From the IMG/VR virus record IMGVR_UViG_3300027733_000174, positions 1 through 27,620 of that record: DNA of 27,620 nucleotides; one strand, written 5' to 3'. The translations under genes and the position numbers were made by a program. Each line of letters begins with the position of its first letter. The stretch's first letter is position 1. This document shows, in pieces, positions 7,938 to 14,625 of this stretch. The notes beneath the pieces are model-generated. The model saw nothing but the letters and a program-made list of their open reading frames with translations, was not told the DNA's origin and searched no databases. The stretch comes from a virus.

Positions 7938-9893
7938 TTAACTTTGTGGTGTACTTCCTGCTCTTCCGTCTGGTTGTATATCTACTCTAAATATTCCGTA
8001 TCTCCAGTTATCGTCTATTGCGTCGTTTTCTATTTTAATACTTGCTAATCTTGCTCTAGCACGAGTATCTACCTTATCAGTAGATGTAGTAATAGTAAAT
8101 GGACCAATATAAGTTTCTCCTTTAGCAACCGTAGTATCAGCTGGATAGGATCTTAAATACAATGTTACATCAACTGTTCCTTCTAAATTTTTAAAGTCAG
8201 GTATAAATCTTCTAACTGACAAGAAGTATTCTCCATCTCCTTCCACATCTAAATCAAAGTCTCCTGATCTAACATAAGCAGATACTGCTAAACTAGTCGT
8301 ATTATTAGTTGTTAAATTTAACACTTCATTTTTACCTTTATCCTGTGCAAAATAATATGAAGCTCCTAAACTTACTCCATTAATTGTAGGAACTGTTGGA
8401 GTTGCTGCTGCATCATATTCAGTTGCATATGGAAACTTAAATACTTTAGAATCTTCCCAAGTAGTTCTAGCTAATGAACCTGTTGTCCAAACCATATCTG
8501 CATAATTAACAGTAGTTACTCTATCAATTTGAGTTGATCCAGCTTTAGGATAGAACCAACTTATTTCAGTAAACAGTGTATTTAATCCAGCATAAATAAT
8601 ATCTCCAGCTGAATAATTAATTCCTAAATTATCAGTACCTTTAGTAGTAAATACAAAATCTTCAACTAAAGAATCTACATCTTTAACTGTACCATCATAC
8701 ATATTAAATCCACCAGAATCCCCCATCCACCAAACAGCTCCGTTAACGAATGCTATAGCGTGCTGACCAATACATCCACAATTAGATCCTACTTTTCTAA
8801 TACTAAATGTATAAGGAGATCCAACAAATTGAATACTATACGCTGCAGTATCTGTTAAAACTAAAATATAATCTTTTGCTCTTACAGCACCAACAATAGT
8901 CGTACCATCATCTAATCTAAATGTACCTGCCGTATTTGTAGATGTTGGTTCATATACTTCAATATCTTCTTGATCTGAAAATCTTATAAACATTGGATCT
9001 TGAGTTGAAGGACTTCCAATAGTAGTCTCTGTTCCTAAATGTAATAAATGTCTATCTCTATCAGAAACTATTGTCAAAATAGAAGCTGTTGGATTATTTG
9101 GAACTAATGTAGCTCTAGTATTAACTCCAGTTCCAGCACTAGGATTCCATTTAAAAGTATTATTATTTTTTATAGTGGCTATTAAATCTTCACCAAAATT
9201 ATCTAATGACCAATTTCCTGCTGCTATATCTGTATTAGATATTGTTCTAGGAGTTCCCCACGTAGATAAACTCCATGTTCCAGCTCCCCAACCATATGCT
9301 AATGTTGTAGTAATAGGTCCAACAAGATAATAAGGTGTTAAACCTAATGTTCCTCCAGTAGTTACTCCAGTTCCAGTTTCTGAAGTTGCCATAGTAATAG
9401 TAAAAGTATTTAAATTAGGTACAGTAACAACTTCAAATGTATTTGTTGTAAAACTTGCTGATGTATATCCAGTTGTAGTAGGTCCTGGAGTCGTGGCACT
9501 TGTAAATTTAATTAACTCTCCAACTAATAACCCATGTGAGTTTTTATTAACTGTAACTGTTGCTGATCCCGTTATAGAAGTATATGTACAAGAAGCTAAC
9601 GCTCTTGTTGAATCAAGTGGCGTAATGTCATAAATATCATCACCATCATATACATAAAGACATTTATTAGTTCCAAGAGCTGCGTATCGTCTACCAGTTA
9701 AATCGGTCCACGACCATTGAGCTCTAACTGCTCCTACCATTAGTTTAGATGTAATCTGTTCCCAACCACCTATTTTTTCAGGAGATCCATAACGGAAACG
9801 TACATTATCCCCATCAATCCACTCTCCTTCTGCTTGTGAAGCGGTGGCTTGTTTATTAAATCCTGATTTTAATGCTATCTTTTTTAATGGCAT
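7938..9893 (-). CDS. Tail nozzle / tail-tube-B-like structural protein
   Basis: A 651-aa protein with repeated beta-rich blades: GKCLYVYDG-type turns, SATVTVNKNSHGL, YGWGAGTWSLSTWG, SDRDRHLLHLG, MFIRFSDQEDIEVYEPT, VLTDTAAYSIQFVG, AIAFVNGAVWWMGDSGGFNMYDG and ISWFYP. These strands, recurring about every 50-60 residues, fit a beta-propeller-like body as in podovirus nozzle and P22 gp10/T7 gp12-type proteins. The N-terminus (GFNKQATASQAEGEWIDGDNVRFRYGSPEKIGGW) is typical of this family in environmental phages. In the virion it would extend the adaptor ring and close the DNA channel. No Shine-Dalgarno precedes the ATG, while a perfect extended -10 element lies only 10 bases upstream. A 63-base offset, in-frame copy of the start region lies just ahead of it. 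Confidence 0.75.
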   Translation of the reverse strand: MPLKKIALKSGFNKQATASQAEGEWIDGDNVRFRYGSPEKIGGWEQITSKLMVGAVRAQWSWTDLTGRRYAALGTNKCLYVYDGDDIYDITPLDSTRALASCTYTSITGSATVTVNKNSHGLLVGELIKFTSATTPGPTTTGYTSASFTTNTFEVVTVPNLNTFTITMATSETGTGVTTGGTLGLTPYYLVGPITTTLAYGWGAGTWSLSTWGTPRTISNTDIAAGNWSLDNFGEDLIATIKNNNTFKWNPSAGTGVNTRATLVPNNPTASILTIVSDRDRHLLHLGTETTIGSPSTQDPMFIRFSDQEDIEVYEPTSTNTAGTFRLDDGTTIVGAVRAKDYILVLTDTAAYSIQFVGSPYTFSIRKVGSNCGCIGQHAIAFVNGAVWWMGDSGGFNMYDGTVKDVDSLVEDFVFTTKGTDNLGINYSAGDIIYAGLNTLFTEISWFYPKAGSTQIDRVTTVNYADMVWTTGSLARTTWEDSKVFKFPYATEYDAAATPTVPTINGVSLGASYYFAQDKGKNEVLNLTTNNTTSLAVSAYVRSGDFDLDVEGDGEYFLSVRRFIPDFKNLEGTVDVTLYLRSYPADTTVAKGETYIGPFTITTSTDKVDTRARARLASIKIENDAIDDNWRYGIFRVDIQPDGRAGSTPQS

Positions 9894-9973
9894 ATTTATG
9901 GTTATTATACCACCAATTGAATATATCTAAAAGATTATAGATATTTTTAATGGCATAAAGGTTCTTATACCCC
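9880..9973 (-). repeat. Imperfect duplication of the nozzle gene's promoter and start region
   Basis: Two copies of a roughly 33-base segment lie 60-63 bases apart. The gene-proximal copy reads GTGGTATAATAACC, a short spacer, then ATGCCATTAAAAA. The upstream copy (9973 to about 9944) reads GGGGTATAAGAACC, a spacer shorter by three bases, then ATGCCATTAAAAA. The two ATGs (9893 and 9956) are in the same frame. The upstream copy encodes MPLKISIIF and stops at TAG (9929-9927). This looks like a decayed tandem duplication, or a leader mini-ORF, immediately downstream of the oxygenase chain. Confidence 0.6.
9904..9912 (-). promoter_or_regulatory. Extended -10 promoter element ahead of the nozzle-like gene
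   Basis: On the minus strand TGGTATAAT matches the extended -10 consensus (TGnTATAAT) exactly. Only 10 bases separate it from the ATG at 9893, so a start about 7 bases downstream would give an almost leaderless mRNA, in keeping with the missing Shine-Dalgarno. No good -35 is present (about TTTTAG at 17-bp spacing), which extended -10 promoters can tolerate. Chance matches are common in such AT-rich DNA. Confidence 0.4.
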
Positions 9974-9999
9974 ATATCTATATAATTAACAATAAAGAG

Positions 10000-10632
10000 T
10001 TATTTGCTGTGGTTTAAAATTTGTTTAGGAAAAGCTTGTATATTAAAATGTATAAATCTAAAAGGTTCAATTCCATGATCTACTACAAATTCATGTTGTA
10101 GATATGAATTAAAAAAAACAAAAGCACCTGGTTTTGGTTTAAAATTAATTGAAGAAGAAGCTAGTGTAATTTGAGATTGATTTTTCTCAGGAAGTAGATT
10201 CATCATTCGTCCTGATCTTGGATCATGAAAAACAGGGTAAGAAGTTTTATCTGAACATTTTAAAAAATAAAAACCCGATATATGACCATTCCAATGAATA
10301 TGTGGAGAATGATTTCCACCTCCTAAACTTGGAAATTCTTGAACCCATAGTTCAGTAGTAGCTAAAGAATAATCTGTTAGATCAAATCCCTGGTTATTTA
10401 ATATATCAAAAGCATTACTATTTATGTAATTTAAAAATTCCTCAAAATTAATATCTTTAATTAAAGATTCTGAATGATGAACTGTTACAAAATCTTTTTC
10501 ATTTAATAATTTATTTTTTTCTTTTGCTTTTAATATGTGAATATTAGATGCTGCATTTAATTTTTCTACCCATTCTTTTTTTTCACTAAAGTAAATAGGT
10601 GTATTAAAAATATAATTTTCAGTTAAACTCAT
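10000..10632 (-). CDS. 2OG-Fe(II) oxygenase-like protein (TIGR02466-like)
   Basis: A 210-aa protein whose core ELWVQEF ... HIHWNGHISGFYFLKC matches the TIGR02466-type 2OG-Fe(II) oxygenase signature. Candidate metal ligands are H111 and H113 (an HxH pair where classical enzymes have HxD) and H180 in YLQHEF. R192 in FRFIHFN is positioned to bind the 2-oxoglutarate carboxylate. KPGAFVFFNSYLQHEF is the typical last strand pair of the jelly-roll. It would hydroxylate an unknown substrate using O2 and 2-oxoglutarate. It is the last gene of the overlapping oxygenase chain and shares an ATGA junction with the 72-aa gene. The fold call is firm; activity is uncertain because the metal site is non-canonical. 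Confidence 0.75.
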   Translation of the reverse strand: MSLTENYIFNTPIYFSEKKEWVEKLNAASNIHILKAKEKNKLLNEKDFVTVHHSESLIKDINFEEFLNYINSNAFDILNNQGFDLTDYSLATTELWVQEFPSLGGGNHSPHIHWNGHISGFYFLKCSDKTSYPVFHDPRSGRMMNLLPEKNQSQITLASSSINFKPKPGAFVFFNSYLQHEFVVDHGIEPFRFIHFNIQAFPKQILNHSK

Positions 10633-10847
10633 TCTCCATTAATTTTTGTTTCATTAAAAGTTAATTTATTTTGCACATCTTCATTAAATTTTAATTGCCA
10701 ATCCATAACCATTTTAACTAAATTATTACCAAAATGTTTTAAATTTTCATCAGATAAATGTATTTTTCCTTTTTTTAAAATAATCCATCTTTCTCTTATA
10801 GAAAATTCTATATCACAAGACCCGTTTTCATATTGTTTAAATTTCAT
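10629..10847 (-). CDS. Small protein inside the oxygenase chain, 72 aa
   Basis: A 72-aa protein with a two- to three-strand N-terminus (MKFKQYENGSCDIEF, then RERWIILKKGKIHL) and a helical C-terminus (NLKHFGNNLVKMVMDWQLKF). I recognise the pattern from small hypothetical proteins that accompany oxygenase genes in marine phages but cannot name a function. It overlaps the upstream oxygenase gene by 11 bases and the downstream one by four (ATGA), so it is translated with both. An accessory or partner role is a guess from this position. Confidence 0.55.
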   Translation of the reverse strand: MKFKQYENGSCDIEFSIRERWIILKKGKIHLSDENLKHFGNNLVKMVMDWQLKFNEDVQNKLTFNETKINGE

Positions 10848-11397
10848 TTTTATTAATCCATTTAATGTTAGAAAAATCAGACCATTTTTTTACTTCATTC
10901 ATATTAAATGCTATTGTAATTCTTTCTATTTCTTTTGTTATTTTTTTAACACTATGATTTAACATAGGATGAAATAAAATATATTTTCCTATTTCTTCTT
11001 CAATTAATAAATCATATTCTTTAAAATATGTTCCAGGTCCACCCTCAGTTAAATATAATATACCACAAAAAGCAGAAGTACTTGCATGATCATGTTCTGT
11101 AACTTCTTCTCCTATTTTGCATAAATTTCCCCATGCTTCTTGAATTAAAAAATCATTATTATATATAATTTTTATATTTGGTTGAATAATTTTTAAAAAA
11201 TTTAAAAAATCATTATTTTGCACTAAACTAAAAAAACCAGTAAAATGTCCTTTAACATTTGTTTTATAACTTAATTCGTTATCTTTATTATTTTTTACAA
11301 AATATGTTAAATTATCAATAATATCCTTATCCTTTATTTTACCTGTTAAAATAAAAGTTTCTTTTAATACTTCTTTAACTTGTAATTCAAAATTCAT
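10837..11397 (-). CDS. 2OG-Fe(II) oxygenase-like protein, HxH variant
   Basis: A 186-aa protein with a jelly-roll core: AWGNLCKIGEEVTEHDH, then SAFCGILYLTEGGPGTYF, IGKYILFHPMLNHSV and ERITIAFNMNEV. Candidate metal ligands are H102 and H104 and then H148; R159 sits where the 2-oxoglutarate-binding Arg is expected. The first motif is again HxH, not HxD. About 80 N-terminal residues have no recognised motif. The gene overlaps the upstream oxygenase by four bases (ATGA) and the 72-aa gene by 11. Substrate unknown; membership in the oxygenase superfamily is likely from the order and spacing of motifs, but weaker than for the 189-aa member. Confidence 0.65.
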   Translation of the reverse strand: MNFELQVKEVLKETFILTGKIKDKDIIDNLTYFVKNNKDNELSYKTNVKGHFTGFFSLVQNNDFLNFLKIIQPNIKIIYNNDFLIQEAWGNLCKIGEEVTEHDHASTSAFCGILYLTEGGPGTYFKEYDLLIEEEIGKYILFHPMLNHSVKKITKEIERITIAFNMNEVKKWSDFSNIKWINKNEI

Positions 11398-11837
11398 ATA
11401 AGAGCACCCACCATTATTTTTTTATTTAAAAAAGAAGGCATAGCATAATGAAATATTTTAGCATCAAAAAATACTATTTTTCCTTTTTCAGGATTAATTT
11501 TAATTTCTTTATTATCTAATTTAAATACAGTGTCTCCATCCGAATCATTTAAATATAATATAAAAGAATCGTTTTCTGTTTTTTCATGATTATGTTCTTT
11601 TTGAAAACCACCATTAAAATATTCAATAAAATGAATATGTTTTATTATTTTTAATAAGTTATAATTATTAATTATTTTTAATTTAATTTCTTCTGTAAAA
11701 AAACTAACAACATTGTCTGTTTGAAAACCATTAACTGTTGCAGTTTTATTTAATGCTTTTATGTTTTGTTTTTTTAAAAAATTAAATAAATCAATGCAAT
11801 ATGATAAAACCTCTGTTTGTATATTTTTTGTTATCAT
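11394..11837 (-). CDS. Short 2OG-Fe(II) oxygenase-like protein lacking the usual Arg
   Basis: A 147-aa protein, short for the family but with the full strand order: HFIEYFNGGFQKEHNHE, SFILYLNDSDGDTVF, IKINPEKGKIVFFDAKIFHYAMP and KKIMVGALI. Candidate ligands are H82 and H84 (E85 adjacent) and H130. The position of the usual 2-oxoglutarate-binding Arg is occupied by Lys (K139/K140). It may bind another co-substrate, use Lys, or be inactive. Both ends are ATGA overlaps with neighbouring oxygenase genes. The DNA is among the most AT-rich of the window, with many AAA, AAT and ATT codons. Confidence 0.6.
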   Translation of the reverse strand: MITKNIQTEVLSYCIDLFNFLKKQNIKALNKTATVNGFQTDNVVSFFTEEIKLKIINNYNLLKIIKHIHFIEYFNGGFQKEHNHEKTENDSFILYLNDSDGDTVFKLDNKEIKINPEKGKIVFFDAKIFHYAMPSFLNKKIMVGALI

Positions 11838-12379
11838 TTTGGTGTACCGTATAATATTCTTTTATCTTTTTTCCATTCTATATGTGGACCATTTGCATCT
11901 ACATAATGTAAAAATGTCTGTGCATGCCAATCTCCTTTAAATTCTTCTCTCCAATGTTCTATATCACATCCTAAATATACTGCAGCATCACCTGGCTTTA
12001 TATTAATTTCTGTACCATCCATATAAATTGGCCATGATGTTCCATCAGAACCTATCATTACTGTAACACTTACCTCACATGCAGGTCTATCTTTATGTTT
12101 TTTTAAATCTGCATTTATTGTATACATTCTCCAAAAAGCATAAGTTGGTATTAATTTTAATCCTGTTTCTTTTTGCATTAATTCTAATTTATTAACCATT
12201 AAAGACTCCATTAATGGATCTCCATAAAAAAAAGTATCCCCATTATTATTTTGGGTAAAATCAAAAGAATCAAAATTTATTCTATGTTTTATTCTACAAT
12301 AATCTGTTAATAATTTAATTTCTTCAGTCGTTAAGAAATTTTTAATTAATTTATATTTAAAATTTTTTATATTATTCAT
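11834..12379 (-). CDS. Prolyl-4-hydroxylase-like 2OG-Fe(II) oxygenase
   Basis: A 181-aa protein with AFWRMYTINADLKKHKDRPACEVSVTVMI, followed by WPIYMDGTEINIKPGDAAVYLGCDIEHWREEF. The HxD pair is H95/D97 and the distal ligand is H142. This is a pattern I know from phage-encoded prolyl-hydroxylase-like proteins. In the strand after H142 I see Gln (Q154, WHAQTFLHYV) where many relatives have Arg; R144 in HWREEF could substitute. It overlaps the upstream oxygenase by eight bases and the downstream one by four. It is one of three members of the chain with a canonical HxD motif and so a good candidate for activity. Confidence 0.75.
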   Translation of the reverse strand: MNNIKNFKYKLIKNFLTTEEIKLLTDYCRIKHRINFDSFDFTQNNNGDTFFYGDPLMESLMVNKLELMQKETGLKLIPTYAFWRMYTINADLKKHKDRPACEVSVTVMIGSDGTSWPIYMDGTEINIKPGDAAVYLGCDIEHWREEFKGDWHAQTFLHYVDANGPHIEWKKDKRILYGTPK

Positions 12380-12851
12380 GTACGCTTTCTGTTTTAAAAA
12401 CCAATGTAATTCTTGGTGTATTTTTTTCTAAAGGAGCTAATCCTCTATGTTTTAATTTTGCTGGGAAAGATATTAATCTATTTTGTATAAAACTAAAAGA
12501 TTTAATTTCATTATTTTTGTCTATTATTTGAAATTCTCCAGATTTTTCACTTAATGTTTTTGAAATCATAATTAAATAAGTGTTATCTCCATCATCTTCA
12601 TGAAACTCACCATTCATTCCCATATGTTGTACATTTATATATGACCTTAAAATTTTAATATTTTTTTTAAAAATTTTTTTACATAAAAAATTAATAACAG
12701 GTTCATTAAAATTAACATTTGTCATATAAAAATAATTATCATTATTATTTGAAGAATGACCATAATAATGTGGCATACTTAAAAAATACTCATTTAAAAA
12801 AATAATAAAATCTTTTTCTAAAAAATTATCTGTTATTTTTACAATGCCCAT
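12372..12851 (-). CDS. 2OG-Fe(II) oxygenase, HxD type
   Basis: A 159-aa protein with the jelly-roll core from about residue 68: SYINVQHMGMNGEFHEDDGDNTYLIMI, SGEFQII, then FIQNRLISFPAKLKHRGLAP and TPRITLVFKT. The complete triad H84-x-D86 ... H135 and the 2-oxoglutarate Arg R147 are present. GEFHEDDGDNTYL is typical of small phage oxygenases. It probably hydroxylates a protein or small-molecule substrate in the cytoplasm. It overlaps the upstream 189-aa oxygenase by 13 bases and the downstream one by eight. Superfamily assignment is good; the substrate is unknown. Confidence 0.75.
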   Translation of the reverse strand: MGIVKITDNFLEKDFIIFLNEYFLSMPHYYGHSSNNNDNYFYMTNVNFNEPVINFLCKKIFKKNIKILRSYINVQHMGMNGEFHEDDGDNTYLIMISKTLSEKSGEFQIIDKNNEIKSFSFIQNRLISFPAKLKHRGLAPLEKNTPRITLVFKTESVHE

Positions 12852-13408
12852 GCAACAACTGAATACCTTTTTCCTTTCGTTACTGGTTTTACTGTATGTG
12901 GATATAAAAAATTACTTGGCCAAATTATCATCCTATTTGGTTTAACTTCCACTTCCCATTCTCCAGATCCATCTGGGTTTCTAAAGCATAAATTGCCACC
13001 TTCGTAATCATTATTTAATAACAATATGCAGCTCATTGTTCTTGGAATTTCTGCAAAATGATCTACATGCCAAGTATAGAAACCTGTATTTTCGTATTTT
13101 AAAATTTCTATATCAAAAATATTTTTATAACCATAATCTAAAATATTTGCATCAAGTCTATATTGTTTTAAATTTTTATTAAAATAAAACTGAAGTAAAT
13201 TAAACCAATGAACATTTGAAATAGAGTTATTTAAATTAGATAATGGTAAAGTGTAGGTTCTTCTAATATTAAAATCTTTTTTACTTTCAGATTCACTACC
13301 TATTAAAGCATCATTAAAATTAGAAGAATTAGCAAAACGTATTAAATTAGAGAGAACTGCCCAGGGAAGCACCTCATCATATATCTTAATAAAATTTTTT
13401 ATTTCCAT
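12839..13408 (-). CDS. Prolyl-4-hydroxylase-like 2OG-Fe(II) oxygenase
   Basis: The most canonical of the six oxygenases: 189 aa with IEILKYENTGFYTWHVDHF (H114-x-D116), RTMSCILLLNNDYEGGNLCF, a VKPNRMIIWPSNFLYPHTVKPV strand (H171) and KGKRYSVVAWAL with the 2-oxoglutarate-binding R181. This is the P4Hc pattern seen in phage and bacterial prolyl/lysyl-hydroxylase-like proteins. It is the first oxygenase translated in the chain, overlapping the DUF6065-like gene by 10 bases and the next oxygenase by 13. It should catalyse Fe(II)- and 2-oxoglutarate-dependent hydroxylation. The substrate cannot be deduced; nearby tail proteins are candidates. Confidence 0.85.
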   Translation of the reverse strand: MEIKNFIKIYDEVLPWAVLSNLIRFANSSNFNDALIGSESESKKDFNIRRTYTLPLSNLNNSISNVHWFNLLQFYFNKNLKQYRLDANILDYGYKNIFDIEILKYENTGFYTWHVDHFAEIPRTMSCILLLNNDYEGGNLCFRNPDGSGEWEVEVKPNRMIIWPSNFLYPHTVKPVTKGKRYSVVAWAL

Positions 13409-14154
13409 GATTTTTTATTCCAATATTTATCTTTATATACATTTAATATACATAAACTATAAAACAACTTTGTACGTTGCATTTCTTTTTGTTTTTTTGA
13501 TTTAGTTTTCATTTTCCAAGAATCTCTCTTAAAAGGTATTATTTGAACATATGGGGTTCCTTTTTTTATAGTTGTTTCTAAAACAGGATACTTATCTCCA
13601 TTTATAACAATTGGAAAATTTATTTCTATGGGATGATTATCTGTATCAACTATTCCAGGTATAATTGAAAATCGATCGTCCGTATTATTTAATGGGGGCA
13701 CAAATAAACATGAATATCCTTTCGGTGTTTTAATTTTCCAAGGATTTACTATTTTATAAAAAGGAAAATTTTTATTTTTTTCAATAAGAGAGGATCCTTC
13801 TAATTGTTTTATTGGATGAATATCAATTCCAGAATTTAAATTTATTTTTTTTGCATTTAATAATTGATTTTCACCATGTAATCCAAAAGTTTGAAAAGAA
13901 TCTTTAAATATTTCTCCTTTTTCATTTTTATTATCTACATTATGTCTAACATGAAAATCTTGTGGCATTTTTAATAAATAACCAGCAGTCAAAGAATCTA
14001 AAAAAGGCATACAACCTTTTGCAGTTTTATTCAAAACTGTATGTTCTAATTTTTTATACCATTCAGGTATATTTAATTTTGCAGGAATTGGATAATCTTC
14101 CTTAAGTGCAAAATAATCTTCATGTGCACTAAACTCTATTTCTTTATCAAACAT
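13399..14154 (-). CDS. DUF6065-like protein
   Basis: A 251-aa protein that I recognise as resembling DUF6065. The signature is IPAKLNIPEWYKKL near residues 22-36, then GCMPFLDSLTAGYLL, NPWKIKTPKGYSCLFVPPLN, a GIVDTDNHPIEINFP segment and a KGTPYVQIIPFKRDSWKM end, followed by a basic tail. The family function is unknown. The invariant Pro, Trp and Asp-Thr-Asp residues could form a ligand- or sugar-binding face, which is inference only. It heads the overlapping chain that runs to 10000, overlapping the first oxygenase by 10 bases, so it probably works in the same process. Confidence 0.65.
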   Translation of the reverse strand: MFDKEIEFSAHEDYFALKEDYPIPAKLNIPEWYKKLEHTVLNKTAKGCMPFLDSLTAGYLLKMPQDFHVRHNVDNKNEKGEIFKDSFQTFGLHGENQLLNAKKINLNSGIDIHPIKQLEGSSLIEKNKNFPFYKIVNPWKIKTPKGYSCLFVPPLNNTDDRFSIIPGIVDTDNHPIEINFPIVINGDKYPVLETTIKKGTPYVQIIPFKRDSWKMKTKSKKQKEMQRTKLFYSLCILNVYKDKYWNKKSWK

Positions 14155-14173
14155 GCTAATTAAATAGCAATTT

Positions 14174-14623
14174 TTATGGTAGTTGTAAAGGATTTAATGA
14201 AGTTTGTCCCAAATCATTAAAATATTGTTCTAAAGATTTATTTAAAGGAAAAACAAATTGATTTTCTGTTAATGTGTTTAATTGAATATAATAACTATTC
14301 CATCTACTGTAGAGTGGATGATTTATATTATTATCTAAAAAACCTTTAATTTGATTTTTTACTATTGAGATATAATTATTTAAATCTGTCCAATTTAAAA
14401 AACTAATTGGTTTACTGTTGATGTATGTAATAGTATTTTCATTATATTTAATACAATCTTTTGTTCCATATTTTACAGCGTTAAAATTATCTTGACTATC
14501 TTCTATAACTTTATAAAGCGATTGTGAAATATTTAAATTATTTAAATCAGATAAATTTTCTGCAATACGATATAATGTACCTTCCGCATTATTTAAATTT
14601 TGATTAAAAATAAAATAGCTCAT
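14174..14623 (-). CDS. Conserved fibre-adjacent protein, 149 aa
   Basis: A 149-aa Asn-rich protein opening MSYFIFNQNLNNAEGTLYRIAENLSDLNNLN, with a WTDLNNYISIVKNQIKGFLD helix and a C-terminal NPLYSRW-like turn (HPLYSRWNSYYIQL). It sits two bases downstream of the tail-fibre gene, as similar proteins do in related marine phages. It is therefore likely a fibre-associated structural protein or fibre chaperone. No known domain is visible and the function is not established. Confidence 0.55.
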   Translation of the reverse strand: MSYFIFNQNLNNAEGTLYRIAENLSDLNNLNISQSLYKVIEDSQDNFNAVKYGTKDCIKYNENTITYINSKPISFLNWTDLNNYISIVKNQIKGFLDNNINHPLYSRWNSYYIQLNTLTENQFVFPLNKSLEQYFNDLGQTSLNPLQLP

Positions 14624-14625
14624 TT

